Of a DNA stretch of 64,000 nt, positions 33,401 through 42,993 are shown piece by piece (the first letter of the stretch is position 1; every line of letters starts with the position of its first letter). Under the pieces are notes generated by a model that was given only the letters and a program-made list of their open reading frames with translations, made no database searches and had not been told where the DNA came from. The stretch covers positions 186,001-250,000 of the forward strand of contig CAVZKP010000015.1 of the NCBI GenBank assembly GCA_963775875.1, written 5' to 3'. This DNA is from AP-15 sp963775875 (GTDB lineage Bacteria; Pseudomonadota; Alphaproteobacteria; ATCC43930; CGMCC-115725). The translations under genes and the position numbers were made by a program.

Positions 33401-34251
33401 GCTACAGCGGCGGCGTGGGCGAGATAGAACGTCCGCAGGGTTCGGCTGAGCGGACCGGGCGCGCCGTCGCCGACCGGGTGGCCGTCGATGCTGACGACCG
33501 GCAGCAGATCGACTGCGGTGCTGGTGACAAAGGCTTCGCGCGCCACCTTGGCCTCGGCCACGGTGAACGGCCGCTCAACCAGGCGGTAGCCCTCGCGGCG
33601 GACGATTTCGAAGATTGCCAGCCGGGTCACGCCGTTCAGGATCGCGTTGTCCGCCTGACGGGTCAGCACGGCGCTGTCGGCGGTCACGATCCAGGCGTTG
33701 GTCGAGGTTCCCTCGGTGACCCGGCCTTCGCTGTCGACCTGCCAGGCCTCATAGGCGCCGGCTTCCCTGGCCTGCTGCTTGCCCAGGACGTTCGCCACCA
33801 GCGCTATCGATTTGATGTCGCAGCGCCGCCAGCGAATGTCGGGGATCGTGATCACGGCAATGCCGGCGGCGGCCAGACGCGGATCGGCAGGCTTGCGGCG
33901 GCGAGCGGTGACGACGAGCACCGGTTTCGCCGATTGTGGAAAGGCATGGTCGCGCGGGACGGCGCCGCGGGTGACCTGCAGATAGAGGATGCCGTCGCGC
34001 ACGCCATTGCGGCGGACGACCTCGCGCATGACGATCTTCAGCGCGGCCTCCGAGATCGGCGCCGCAATGCGCAATTCGGCGAGCGAACGCGCCAGGCGCG
34101 CCAAATGCGGGGCTTCGTCGAGGAGATGGCCGCCGATCACCGCCAGCACCTCGTAGACGCCATCGGCAAACTGATAGCCGCGGTCCTCGATATGCACCCC
34201 GGCCGTGCGGTGCGGCAGGTATTGCCCGTCGACATAGGCGATCCGCGACAT
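33397..34251 (-). CDS. dat: D-amino-acid transaminase (class IV aminotransferase)
   Basis: This 284-residue PLP enzyme starts MSRIAYVDGQYLPHRTAGVHIEDRGYQFADGVYEV, the class IV pattern in which the 'VYE' region distinguishes D-amino-acid transaminases from IlvE. The PLP lysine is in RRCDIKSIALVANVLGKQQA (the K of DIKS). EGTSTNAWIV and ILNGVTRLAIFEI complete the site. It interconverts D-alanine and D-glutamate for cell-wall synthesis. A longer frame to 34344 runs into ntrX and is not supported. It ends in an overlap with the HAD gene. This ntrX-dat-hfq order is common in alphaproteobacteria. Confidence 0.9.
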   Translation of the reverse strand: MSRIAYVDGQYLPHRTAGVHIEDRGYQFADGVYEVLAVIGGHLLDEAPHLARLARSLAELRIAAPISEAALKIVMREVVRRNGVRDGILYLQVTRGAVPRDHAFPQSAKPVLVVTARRRKPADPRLAAAGIAVITIPDIRWRRCDIKSIALVANVLGKQQAREAGAYEAWQVDSEGRVTEGTSTNAWIVTADSAVLTRQADNAILNGVTRLAIFEIVRREGYRLVERPFTVAEAKVAREAFVTSTAVDLLPVVSIDGHPVGDGAPGPLSRTLRTFYLAHAAAVA

Positions 34252-34255
34252 CGGC

Positions 34256-35656
34256 TCAGGTGCCGACCTTGAGCGGACGGTCGTTGCCGAACAATCCGAG
34301 CGATTTGAGCTTGCGGTGGAGCGCCGAGCGTTCCATGCCAACAAACGCCGCAGTGCGCGAGATGTTGCCGCCGAACCGTGTCACCTGGGCCAGCAGATAT
34401 TCGCGCTCGAAAACTTCGCGTGCGTCGCGCAACGGCAGGGTCATGATTTCGCTGCCCCGGTCCCATTTGACCACGGTGGGCGCGATGGCGGTGATCTCAT
34501 TGGGTAGCATGTCGGCGCGCAGCGGCTCGCGCGCGTCGCCCGGCGCCATGATTAGCAGCCAGTCGATGACGTTGCGCAGCTGGCGCACGTTGCCGGGCCA
34601 GGAATAGGCCTGCAGCGCCGCCATCGCATCCTCGCCGATTTCCCGCGGTGTCAGCCGTGCCGCTTCCGAGGAGCGCGCCATGAAATGGCGGGCCATCAGC
34701 GGGATATCCTCGCGCCGGTCGCGCAACGGCGGCACTTTGAGCGGCACGACGTTGAGCCGATAGAACAAATCCTCTCGGAACCGGCCGCCACTGATCTCCG
34801 CCGCCAGCTCGCGGTTCGAGGAGGCGACAACCCTGACGTCGACTTCGACGCGGCTCGATCCCCCGATCCGCTCAAAAGTCTGCTCCTGCAACACGCGCAC
34901 GATCTTGCCCTGGGTCTCGAGCGGCATGTCGGCGACTTCGTCGAGAAACAGGGTGCCGCCATGCGCGCGCTCAAAGGTGCCGACCTTGCGCGGTGCCCCG
35001 TCGCTCCCGGTTTCGGTGCCGAACAGCTCGATCTCGAGCCGCTCCGGCCGCATCGTCGCGCAATTAACCGGGACAAACGGCCCCTTGGCCCGCCGCGAAC
35101 GCAGATGTAAGAGCCGGCCGGCTACCTCCTTGCCGGCCCCGGGCGGCCCGGTGATCAGCACCCGGCTGCCGGTCGGTGCCGCCTTGTCGATCTGCTGGCG
35201 CAGCTGGTTGGCCAAGGGCGAGGCGCCGATCAGGTCGAGATCGCCGCCGGCGCGCAGCCGCAGTTCTTCGTTCTCGCGCCGCAGCGCCGCTGCTTCGATC
35301 GCGCGCTCGACGATCAATAGCAGCCGATCCGATTTGAACGGCTTTTCGATAAAATCGTAAGCACCGATCTTGATCGCCTCGACCGCGGTCTCGATCGTGC
35401 CGTGCCCGCTGATCATGACCACCGGCACCGACGGCATCTCGGCGCGCAACAGCCTGAGAACCTCGATCCCGTCGAGCGCGCTGCCCTGTAGCCAGATGTC
35501 GAGGACCACTAGGGTCGGCTGACGGGCGTGAATCACCGCCAGCGCCTGGGTGCTGTCTCCCGCCTCGCGCGTGGCGTAGCCCTCATCCTTGAGCACGCCC
35601 GCAATCAGCATGCGGATGTCGGCTTCGTCGTCGACGATCAGGATGTCATGCGCCAT
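34256..35656 (-). CDS. ntrX: Nitrogen assimilation response regulator NtrX
   Basis: This 466-residue protein has a receiver domain at residues 1-120 (HDILIVDDEADIR; phospho-acceptor Asp in VVLDIWLQGS; VVMISGHGTIETAV; FIEKPF), then an AAA+ domain with Walker A (ITGPPGAGKEVAGRLL) and Walker B (GGTLFLDEVADMP), and a Fis-type helix-turn-helix near the end (GGNISRTAAFVGMERSALHRKLKSLGL). The sigma54-contact loop GAFTGA is missing: where NtrC has it, this protein reads FGTETGSDGAPRKVG. It overlaps ntrY by 11 bases and is its partner regulator for nitrogen and redox or envelope control. Confidence 0.94.
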   Translation of the reverse strand: MAHDILIVDDEADIRMLIAGVLKDEGYATREAGDSTQALAVIHARQPTLVVLDIWLQGSALDGIEVLRLLRAEMPSVPVVMISGHGTIETAVEAIKIGAYDFIEKPFKSDRLLLIVERAIEAAALRRENEELRLRAGGDLDLIGASPLANQLRQQIDKAAPTGSRVLITGPPGAGKEVAGRLLHLRSRRAKGPFVPVNCATMRPERLEIELFGTETGSDGAPRKVGTFERAHGGTLFLDEVADMPLETQGKIVRVLQEQTFERIGGSSRVEVDVRVVASSNRELAAEISGGRFREDLFYRLNVVPLKVPPLRDRREDIPLMARHFMARSSEAARLTPREIGEDAMAALQAYSWPGNVRQLRNVIDWLLIMAPGDAREPLRADMLPNEITAIAPTVVKWDRGSEIMTLPLRDAREVFEREYLLAQVTRFGGNISRTAAFVGMERSALHRKLKSLGLFGNDRPLKVGT

Positions 35657-37907
35657 GTCCGACCGCATTCAACTCCAACTGCTGGTCAGCGGCGTCCGGA
35701 CATTCCGTCGTGCGCGCTTCGGCGGCGAAGACGAGCCTGACCCGCGCCCCCTCCGGTTCCCCATCTTCCAGCACCAGCTCTCCACCGTGATCTTCCATGA
35801 TCTTCTTGACGATGGCGAGACCCAAACCAGTCCCCTTCGCCCGGGTTGTCACATAAGGCTCGGTCAGCCGCTCGCGGCCTTGCCGCGGCAGCCCTTTGCC
35901 GTTGTCCTCGACGATCACCGCGGCCAGCCCCGCCGCCTCCGACACCAATACCCGGATCTGCCCGGGAGTCGCGTCGGCGCCCTCGGCGATTCGCCCTTCG
36001 ATCAATTCGATCGCATTTTTGACGATGTTGATCACCGCCTGACCGACCAGGCGCGCGTCGCAGCTGACCATCACCGGACAGCCGGAAATGTCGCTCTCGC
36101 CCGAAAAATCGGTCGCGAAGGTGATCTCGCGGTGGGCGGTGCGCTGCAGGAACACCGCCCGATGCACGATTTCGACCAGATTCTCCGGCTTGAGAACGGG
36201 CGCAGGCATCCGTGCAAATGCCGAAAACTCGTCGATCATGCGGCCGATGTCGCCGACATGACGGATGATCGTGTCGGTGCAAATGGTAAAGGTTTCCGGG
36301 TCGTGTTTGATCTCCTTCAGATAGCGGCGGCGCAGCCGTTCCGCCGCCAACTGGATCGGGGTCAGCGGGTTCTTGATTTCGTGAGCGATGCGGCGAGCGA
36401 TGTCGGCCCAAGCCGCCTTGCGCTGCGCCGACAGCAATTCGGTGATGTCGTCAAAGGTGACGACAAAGCCGCTGATGTCGCGTTCGCCGTGTTCGGCGGC
36501 GATGCGCACCAGCAAGGTGCGGGTGCTGTTGCCGCGGGCGAGCTGAACCTGCGATTGGGCCAAGCGATCAGGGCGGCGCTCCGCCTCGTCGAGCAGGACC
36601 GCCATCTCCGGCGCGACTTCGGCGAGGTCCTGCCCGATCGACTGTTCGAGATCGACCCCGAGCAACGAGGAGGCCGAGCGGTTGGGCAAATTGACCCGGC
36701 CCGCGCGATCGAGCCCGATCACCCCGGCCGACACCCCGGTCAGCACCGTCTCGGTGAACCGCCGCCGCTCGTCGAGTTGCCGGTTCGCCTCCTTCAGCTC
36801 GCGCTGCTGGCTCTCGATCTGGTTGGTCATCCGGTTGAAGGCGCGGCTCAGCGAGGCGAGCTCGTCGTCCTTTTCGCCTTCGGGCACCCGGGCGGCAAGG
36901 TCACCGCCACGCACCTGCTCGGCCGCAGTGGCCAGACGGCTGATCGGAACCGCGAGCTGGGTCGCGAAATGAATGCCGATCGCCACCGCGGCGACCAGGA
37001 ACAACATCGCCACCATCAGGAAAATCAGGGCAAAGGTTATCTGAAAACCCGATCGCCGACTTTCCATCTTCTCGTATTGGGCAGCGGCGCGCTGGGTTTC
37101 CAACATATGGTTGATAACCCGCGGTTCGATATAGCGGCCCACATAGAGATAGACTTGGCCGAACTGGTCGAGGCGAACGAGGGCGCGCACCCGGTCGTCG
37201 TTGTCGTTGGTCATGATCGCGACATCGCCGCCGTCGGCGACGCGCATCGCATCGTCCGGCACCGGCTCGAAACCAAGGGCGAAGGACAGGCTCGACCGCG
37301 CCAGGACGTGCCCGGCGCGATCGAAGACCATCGCTTCGGTCAGTCCGCGCAACGCCGCCTGCGCCGAGACCACCTGCTCCAGGCGCCGTGGATCGAGCTC
37401 CAGCTCGGGCGCATCGCGATTGAGATCGTTCGCCATCGCCAGCGCATCGGCGCGAATTGCCTGCTGATGCTCGTGCAGATAGGCTTCGGCGACGGCGAGC
37501 AATTCGGTGATCGCCGTGCGCACCTTGTCGCTGAACCAGGATTCGACGCCGTAGCTGAAGAACAAATACGAGAAGATGGCGATGATGATCGTCGGCGTCA
37601 CCGCGATCAGGCTGAACAGCACCACCAGCCGGATCTGCAGCCGCGAGCCGGCAAGGCCGCGTCGCCGCTCGGCCCAGACCTGCAGCAGGCGCTTGGCGAT
37701 CAGCGCACCGAGCGCCAGCAGCAGGACCAGGTCGAGATTGAGCAGGGAGAGGACGGCATTCGGATGGGGACCGAAAGGCGGCGTCCCGGTCAGCGCCAGA
37801 TAGGTCGCGACCCCCGAGCCCAGCGCCGCTGTCGACAGGCCAAAGGCGAGCGTGTGCCGCAGACCGATGCGGCCGGCCCACCTGCGAACCCGCCGCATTG
37901 GCCTCAT
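35646..37907 (-). CDS. ntrY: Nitrogen sensor histidine kinase NtrY
   Basis: This protein has about 753 residues from ATG 37907, which has a GAGG site 7 bases upstream; 37952 is a longer alternative. Transmembrane segments at the N-terminus (LAFGLSTAALGSGVATYLAL, LDLVLLLALGALIAK, LQIRLVVLFSLIAVTPTIIIAIFSYLFF) surround a periplasmic sensor region. A further segment (FALIFLMVAMLFLVAAVAIG) is followed by a HAMP domain, a PAS domain (GLDRAGRVNLPNRSAS) and the kinase core with RIAHEIKNPLTPIQLAAERLRRR (His), NIVKNAIELI, VEDNGKGLP and GTGLGLAIVKKIMEDHGG. It phosphorylates NtrX. Confidence 0.94.
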   Translation of the reverse strand: MRPMRRVRRWAGRIGLRHTLAFGLSTAALGSGVATYLALTGTPPFGPHPNAVLSLLNLDLVLLLALGALIAKRLLQVWAERRRGLAGSRLQIRLVVLFSLIAVTPTIIIAIFSYLFFSYGVESWFSDKVRTAITELLAVAEAYLHEHQQAIRADALAMANDLNRDAPELELDPRRLEQVVSAQAALRGLTEAMVFDRAGHVLARSSLSFALGFEPVPDDAMRVADGGDVAIMTNDNDDRVRALVRLDQFGQVYLYVGRYIEPRVINHMLETQRAAAQYEKMESRRSGFQITFALIFLMVAMLFLVAAVAIGIHFATQLAVPISRLATAAEQVRGGDLAARVPEGEKDDELASLSRAFNRMTNQIESQQRELKEANRQLDERRRFTETVLTGVSAGVIGLDRAGRVNLPNRSASSLLGVDLEQSIGQDLAEVAPEMAVLLDEAERRPDRLAQSQVQLARGNSTRTLLVRIAAEHGERDISGFVVTFDDITELLSAQRKAAWADIARRIAHEIKNPLTPIQLAAERLRRRYLKEIKHDPETFTICTDTIIRHVGDIGRMIDEFSAFARMPAPVLKPENLVEIVHRAVFLQRTAHREITFATDFSGESDISGCPVMVSCDARLVGQAVINIVKNAIELIEGRIAEGADATPGQIRVLVSEAAGLAAVIVEDNGKGLPRQGRERLTEPYVTTRAKGTGLGLAIVKKIMEDHGGELVLEDGEPEGARVRLVFAAEARTTECPDAADQQLELNAVGHGA

Positions 37908-38020
37908 GCAAAACCTCGATCGGAAACCGCCGGGAGCGCGAGCGGCTGGCAACGCCGCCTCGGCCGGCCCGGCGCGGGCCCGGGCCGCAGCTGGGCGATC
38001 CGCGAAACTCGCAACCTGGG

Positions 38021-39463
38021 CTATTTTAGTCCGCGGACGACCGGGATGTCCAACTCGCGGATCTTCTTGCGCAAGGTGTTGCGATTAAGGCCCAGTAGAT
38101 GCGCCGCCTTGATCTGGTTGCCGCGGGTCGCGCCGAGGGTCAGAACGATCAGCGGCCGTTCGACTTCGCGCAGCACCCGGTCATAGAGCCCGGCTGCCGG
38201 CAACCCGCCTTTATGGGCGGCGAAATAGCCTCTGATGTGGCGTTCGACGGCGCCGGCGAGCCCTTCCCCGCCCGACGCTTCGACCGCATCGGCCGGGCTT
38301 GGGGCATCGCCGATCTCGGCATCGATAATCGCCGCCCCGATGATCTCTTGCGAATAGAGTGCCGCCAGCCGCCGGATCAGGTTTTCCAGTTCGCGCACGT
38401 TGCCGGGCCAACGATAGATCCGCAGCCTCTCCATCGCCGCCTCGTCGAGCCGCTTCAGCGGCAGGCCCTCGCGCACCGCCAGGGCTGCGAAATGCCGCAC
38501 CAGCGCCGGCAGGTCGGCGCTGCGCTCGCGCAGCGGCGGCAGGCGGATCGGCGCCACGTTCAGGCGATAGAACAGATCTTCCCGGAACAGGCCCTGGTGG
38601 ATCAGGTGACGCAGATCGTGATGGGTGGCGGCGATCACCCGGACATCGGCGCGGATCGGCAGGCGGCCGCCGACCGCGGTGAATTCGCCTTCCTGCAGCA
38701 CGCGCAGCAGACGGGTCTGCGCCTCGAGCGGCATGTCGCCGATTTCATCGAGAAACAGGGTTCCGCCTTGCGCCTGCTCGAACCTGCCCATGCTGCGCGC
38801 GGTGGCCCCGGTAAAAGCGCCCTTTTCGTGGCCGAACAGCTCGCTCTCGATCAGCTCGCGAGGGATTGCCGCCATGTTGATCGGGACAAACGGGCCGTTG
38901 CGTCGCTTGCCGTAATTGTGCAGCGCGCGAGCCACCAATTCCTTACCGGTGCCACTCTCGCCCATGATCGTCACCGTCAGATCGGTGCCCATCAGCCGGG
39001 CGATCACTCGATAGATTTCCTGCATCGCCGGCGAGCGGCCGATCAGCGGCAGCTGGTCTTCGCTGTCGTCGTCGTCGTTTTCGTTGATCGGCGCGTCGGG
39101 CGGCGTGGTCAGCGCGCGCTCGACGACATTGACCAGTTCGCGCAGGTCGAACGGCTTGGGCAGGTATTCGAAAGCGCCGCGCTCGGTCGCCTTGACCGCC
39201 GTCAGCAGGGTGTTCTGCGCGCTCATCACGATAATCGGCAGTTCGGGGCGGATCTTTTTGATGCGCGGGATCAGATCGAGGCCGTTCTCGTCCGGCATGA
39301 TCACGTCGGTGATGACCAGATCGCCGTCGCCATCGGCTACCCAGCGCCACAGGGTCGCGGCATTGCCGGTCATCCGCACCTCGTGCCCGAGCCGAATCAG
39401 CGCCTGGTTGAGCACCATTCGGATCGCGCGATCGTCGTCGGCCACCAGGATCGTCGAAGTCAT
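38021..39463 (-). CDS. ntrC: Nitrogen regulation protein NtrC (sigma54 activator)
   Basis: This 480-residue protein starts MTSTILVADDDRAIR; the start overlaps the ntrB stop (TGATG). The receiver Asp is in VITDVIMPDENG, with FEYLPKPFD. The AAA+ domain carries GESGTGKELVARALH (Walker A), GHEKGAFTGAT (intact sigma54-binding loop) and GGTLFLDEIGDMP (Walker B). The Fis-type DNA-binding end reads RGNQIKAAHLLGLNRNTLRKKIREL. Together with NtrB it activates sigma54 promoters under nitrogen limitation. Confidence 0.96.
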   Translation of the reverse strand: MTSTILVADDDRAIRMVLNQALIRLGHEVRMTGNAATLWRWVADGDGDLVITDVIMPDENGLDLIPRIKKIRPELPIIVMSAQNTLLTAVKATERGAFEYLPKPFDLRELVNVVERALTTPPDAPINENDDDDSEDQLPLIGRSPAMQEIYRVIARLMGTDLTVTIMGESGTGKELVARALHNYGKRRNGPFVPINMAAIPRELIESELFGHEKGAFTGATARSMGRFEQAQGGTLFLDEIGDMPLEAQTRLLRVLQEGEFTAVGGRLPIRADVRVIAATHHDLRHLIHQGLFREDLFYRLNVAPIRLPPLRERSADLPALVRHFAALAVREGLPLKRLDEAAMERLRIYRWPGNVRELENLIRRLAALYSQEIIGAAIIDAEIGDAPSPADAVEASGGEGLAGAVERHIRGYFAAHKGGLPAAGLYDRVLREVERPLIVLTLGATRGNQIKAAHLLGLNRNTLRKKIRELDIPVVRGLK

Positions 39464-40593
39464 CACCCGATACCGTCTTGCGCGACCACCGGCAAAAACA
39501 CCCGGAACACGGTTCGGCGGGGCTGGCTGTCAAATTCAATGACGCCGCCGTGGTCACCGATCACCTTGGCCACTAATGCAAGACCAAGGCCAGTTCCGTT
39601 TCGCTTGGTCGTCACAAACGGATCAAACAGATAGGGGCGCATGTCCTCGGGAATGCCGGCGCCGTTGTCGGCGACCGCTACCATCAGCGGCAGATGCCGG
39701 CGGCCCTCGCCGCCCGGACCGGCCAGCCGCAACCCGTGGCGATAGGCCGTGGTCAAAACGATCTCGCCATCGGCGCCCGGCACCGCTTCGGCGGCATTTT
39801 TGACGATGTTCAGAAATACCTGGACCAACAGGTCGCGATTGCCGTGGACCGGCGGCAATGACGGGTCGTATTCCTCGATGAAACGGGCGTGGCGGGCAAA
39901 GCCGGACTGCGCCAGCTTGCGCACCCTTTCGAGGATTTCGTGGATGTTGACCGCCTCACGCTCGATCGGGCGATGGTCGGAAAACGAATCCATCCGATCG
40001 AGCAGCGCGACGATGCGGTCGGTCTCGTCGCAGATCAGCCGGGTCAGCTGGCGCCCGGGCTCGTCGGCGTCCTGCTCCAGCAGTTGCGCTGCGCCGCGAA
40101 TCCCGGAAAGCGGGTTTTTGACCTCGTGCGCCAGCATCGCCGCCATCGCGGTAATCGAGCGGGCGGCGTTGCGATGGGTTAGCTGGCGATCGACCTTGTC
40201 GACCATCGCGCGCTCGTGCAGGGTCAGCACCAGCATATCCGCGGCCTCCCCGGCCAGCGCCCCATGGATGGTGACCGAGCGGCTGCCGAACCGCGCACCC
40301 TCGAGCGGCATGTCGTATTCCGCGATCGTATTGCCGCTGTGCCAGATCTGTTCAACCAGCCCCAGCAGCGGACTATGCGGGGCGACAAGATTGGCCATTG
40401 GGTAACCGCGCAACGCCGTCGCACCCAAACCAAAAAACTGCTCGGCCGCCGTGTTGACCAAGCGGATCTCGCCGCCGCGGTCGATCACGATCACCGGGTC
40501 GGCGAGCGCCGCCAGCACCGCAGCAGCTTCGGGCTCGCTTTTGGCAACCGGGCGTGGGGTGGCGCTCCGCCGCCGGAACGGCGCCTTGATCAT
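39463..40593 (-). CDS. ntrB: Nitrogen regulation sensor kinase NtrB
   Basis: This 376-residue soluble kinase starts at MIKAPFRRRSA (ATG 40593 overlaps the dusB stop); a longer frame reaching 40878 lies in dusB. The PAS domain has VLAALADPVIVIDRGGEIRLVNTAAEQFFGLG. The phospho-acceptor helix has AMLAHEVKNPLSGIRGAAQLL (His), and the ATP-binding part has NIVKNAAEAVPG, VADNGAGIPED and GTGLGLALVAKVIGDHGG. No membrane segment is present. It responds to PII and phosphorylates NtrC. Confidence 0.95.
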   Translation of the reverse strand: MIKAPFRRRSATPRPVAKSEPEAAAVLAALADPVIVIDRGGEIRLVNTAAEQFFGLGATALRGYPMANLVAPHSPLLGLVEQIWHSGNTIAEYDMPLEGARFGSRSVTIHGALAGEAADMLVLTLHERAMVDKVDRQLTHRNAARSITAMAAMLAHEVKNPLSGIRGAAQLLEQDADEPGRQLTRLICDETDRIVALLDRMDSFSDHRPIEREAVNIHEILERVRKLAQSGFARHARFIEEYDPSLPPVHGNRDLLVQVFLNIVKNAAEAVPGADGEIVLTTAYRHGLRLAGPGGEGRRHLPLMVAVADNGAGIPEDMRPYLFDPFVTTKRNGTGLGLALVAKVIGDHGGVIEFDSQPRRTVFRVFLPVVAQDGIG

Positions 40594-41576
40594 GCCGCCT
40601 GACAAGCCAAAAGCGGTTCGTAGAACCCGCGGATCAGCGCTGTAACCCGCGCCGGGTCGGCGGTCTGGTTGACCGCCGCGCGAAATTCGGCCGAGCCGGG
40701 CAGGCCCTTGGAATACCATGCGACATGCTTGCGGGCGATACGGCAACCGATGTCGCGGCCGTAATGCACCAACATCGCGTCGTAATGGGTTAGAACAATG
40801 TCGCGCTGTGCCGCGAGGGGCGGGTCGGGTGTGCGTCGACCTTGACGCAGCCAGCTGATCGCCTGATTTACAAACCACGGCCGGCCATACGACCCGCGGC
40901 CGATCATCACGCCGTCCGCGCCCGATTGCGCTAGGGCCAACTCAGCGTCCTCGACGGTCTGGATGTCGCCGTTGACCACGACCGGAATCGTTACATTTTC
41001 CTTAACCTCGCGGATGAACTGCCAATCGGCCGAGCCGGCATAGAGTTGGCAGCGGGTGCGCCCGTGCACGGTAATCATGCGAATGCCGCAAGCTTGCGCA
41101 ATCCGGGCGAGCCGGGGCGCGTTGCGGCTGCGCTCGTCCCAGCCGGTGCGCATCTTCAAGGTGACCGGCAGGTCGACCGCCTTGACCGTGGCTTCGAGGA
41201 TGCGCGCGGCATGGAGTTCGTCGCGCATCAGCGCCGAGCCGGCATGGCCGTTTACCACCTTCTTGACCGGGCAGCCGAAATTGATGTCGATGATCCGCGC
41301 GCCGCGGTCTGCGTTGAGTTTTGCCGCCTCGGCCATGACCAGCGGGTCGCAGCCGGCGAGCTGAACCGCCATCGGCTGTTCCTCGGCGCAGCTTTTCGTC
41401 ATCGTCAGCGATTGCCGGGTCTCGCGGATCATCGCCTCGCTCGCGATCATCTCAGAGACGACGAGACCAGCGCCCAGGCGTTTGACCAGCCGCCGGAAGG
41501 GCAGATCGGTCACCCCGGACATCGGCGCCAGGATCACCGGGTCTTCGAGAGTTAATGAGCCGAGATAAATGCCCAT
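40590..41576 (-). CDS. dusB: tRNA-dihydrouridine synthase B (NifR3)
   Basis: This is a 328-residue FMN protein. PVILAPMSGVTDLPFRRLVKRLGAGLVVSEMI opens the TIM barrel, IDINFGCPVKKVVNGHAGSALM carries the catalytic Cys, and VTLKMRTGWDE, ITVHGRTRCQLYAGSADW and VNGDIQTVEDAELALAQSGADGVMIGRGSYGRPW fill the FMN and tRNA sites. It reduces specific uridines in tRNA D-loops. The gene heads the dusB-ntrB-ntrC-ntrY-ntrX run (the classical nifR3 position). The 85-base gap to ispDF on the other strand is AT-richer (for example TTAATCGTTTTCGTTTTGC) and should carry promoters in both directions. Confidence 0.96.
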   Translation of the reverse strand: MGIYLGSLTLEDPVILAPMSGVTDLPFRRLVKRLGAGLVVSEMIASEAMIRETRQSLTMTKSCAEEQPMAVQLAGCDPLVMAEAAKLNADRGARIIDINFGCPVKKVVNGHAGSALMRDELHAARILEATVKAVDLPVTLKMRTGWDERSRNAPRLARIAQACGIRMITVHGRTRCQLYAGSADWQFIREVKENVTIPVVVNGDIQTVEDAELALAQSGADGVMIGRGSYGRPWFVNQAISWLRQGRRTPDPPLAAQRDIVLTHYDAMLVHYGRDIGCRIARKHVAWYSKGLPGSAEFRAAVNQTADPARVTALIRGFYEPLLACQAA

Positions 41577-41661
41577 ATCTTGCGCATACGTTCCAATTGC
41601 CTAGAGATTGTGCAGATGTTAATCGTTTTCGTTTTGCGGTGCAACATAAAGAATAAACGGC

Positions 41662-42879
41662 ATGGATTCGTCCGGAGTATCCACGGGCGGTGGTAAAGAT
41701 GCACTCAGTCGGCTAATCTCACATATGGATTCGGTTTACGCGCTGGTCGTCGCCGCCGGCCGGGGCAGCCGCTTCGGCGGCGATCTACCCAAGCAATATC
41801 TGCCGCTTGCCGGGGCAGCGATACTGCGCCACGCGGTCGCGGCCCTGGCCCGACATCCACAGGTGGCCGGGGTGCTGGTCGTGATTCGGCCGGAGGATCG
41901 AGAGCGGTTCGATGGCGCCGTCGCCGGCTTGCCGGTGCTGGCTCCAGTCGCCGGTGGCGCTACTCGTCAGGATTCCGTGAGATTCGGGCTTGAGGCATTG
42001 GCGGCGCATCGCCCACAGCGCGTCTTGATCCATGATGGCGCGCGGCCGTTTCCCGATCCGGCACTGATCGCCCGGGTTATTGGCGCGCTCGACCAAGCAC
42101 CGGCAGCGGTCCCCTGCCTGCCGCTGCGCGACACGATCAAGCGCGCCGAAAACGGGGCAATCCGGACGACGGTCGACCGGGCCGAATTGTGGCGGGCGCA
42201 GACGCCGCAGGGTTTTCACTTCGACGCCATCCTCGCTGCCCACCGCGCTGCCGCCGGGTATCAGCTGACTGATGATTCGGCAGTCGCGGAGGCTGCCGGG
42301 ATGACGCCCTCGCTGATCGCCGGCAGCGAGGACAATCTCAAGGTGACGACAGCAGAGGATCTGGCCGCCGCCGAAAGGCTGATCGCCGCGCGCCTGGGCG
42401 ATGTGCGCATCGGGCAGGGTTTCGACGCCCATGCTTTCGGCGCCGGCGATCGGGTGTTCATTTGCGGGGTCGAGATCGCGCATGGCGCCGGTCTCGTCGG
42501 TCATTCCGACGCCGATGTCGGGCTCCACGCTTTGACCGACGCGGTGCTGGGCGCAATCGGCGCCGGCGATATCGGCATGCATTTCCCGCCGAGCGACCCG
42601 CGCTGGCGCGGCGCCGCCTCCGACCGCTTCCTGCGCCACGCCGCCGATCTGGTGCGGGCGCGCGGCGGCATCGTCGCCGCGGTCGACATCACAATCATAT
42701 GCGAACGGCCGAAGATCGGCCCGCATCGCGCGGCGATGGCCGAGCGGGTGGCGGCGATCCTCGGCATCGCCGCCGAGCGGGTCAGCGTCAAGGCGACAAC
42801 AACAGACGGCCTCGGTTTCACCGGCCGCGGTGAAGGCATCGCCGCGCAAGCCGTCGCCACAATCCGCCTGCCGCTGTGA
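41662..42879 (+). CDS. ispDF: Bifunctional IspD/IspF enzyme of the MEP pathway
   Basis: This 405-residue fusion could also start at ATG 41725 (MDSVYALVVAAGRG), as both starts lack a clear ribosome-binding site. The N-terminal IspD domain has VVAAGRGSRFGGDLPKQY, TRQDSVRFGLEAL, IHDGARPFPDPALI, LRDTIKRA and RAQTPQGFHFDAIL. The C-terminal IspF domain (from about 240) has RIGQGFDAHAFGAGD, HSDADVGLHALTDAVLGAIGAGDIGMHFPPSDPRWRGA and KATTTDGLGFTGRGEGIAAQA. It makes CDP-methylerythritol and then the cyclodiphosphate. Fusion of ispD and ispF is common in alphaproteobacteria; here ispE is not nearby. Confidence 0.95.
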   Translation: MDSSGVSTGGGKDALSRLISHMDSVYALVVAAGRGSRFGGDLPKQYLPLAGAAILRHAVAALARHPQVAGVLVVIRPEDRERFDGAVAGLPVLAPVAGGATRQDSVRFGLEALAAHRPQRVLIHDGARPFPDPALIARVIGALDQAPAAVPCLPLRDTIKRAENGAIRTTVDRAELWRAQTPQGFHFDAILAAHRAAAGYQLTDDSAVAEAAGMTPSLIAGSEDNLKVTTAEDLAAAERLIAARLGDVRIGQGFDAHAFGAGDRVFICGVEIAHGAGLVGHSDADVGLHALTDAVLGAIGAGDIGMHFPPSDPRWRGAASDRFLRHAADLVRARGGIVAAVDITIICERPKIGPHRAAMAERVAAILGIAAERVSVKATTTDGLGFTGRGEGIAAQAVATIRLPL

Positions 42880-42907
42880 ACGATATACCAGCCGGCGCCA
42901 GGCAGCC

Positions 42908-42993
42908 GTCGTGGCCCGACTTGTTCCCGCCATCCACGTCATGCGGCATCGTGCAACTCGTGGATGCCTGGGGCGAACCCGGGCATGATGGCG
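42908..42993. repeat. Dispersed palindromic repeat, copy 3 (diverged)
   Basis: The element runs from GTCGTGGCCCGACTTGTTCCC with CATCCACG to CGTGGATGCCTGG and CCCGGGCATGATGGCG. The two halves mirror each other across the middle, as in copies at 17841 and 18002. Its right end merges with the start region of pgpA. Confidence 0.6.
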
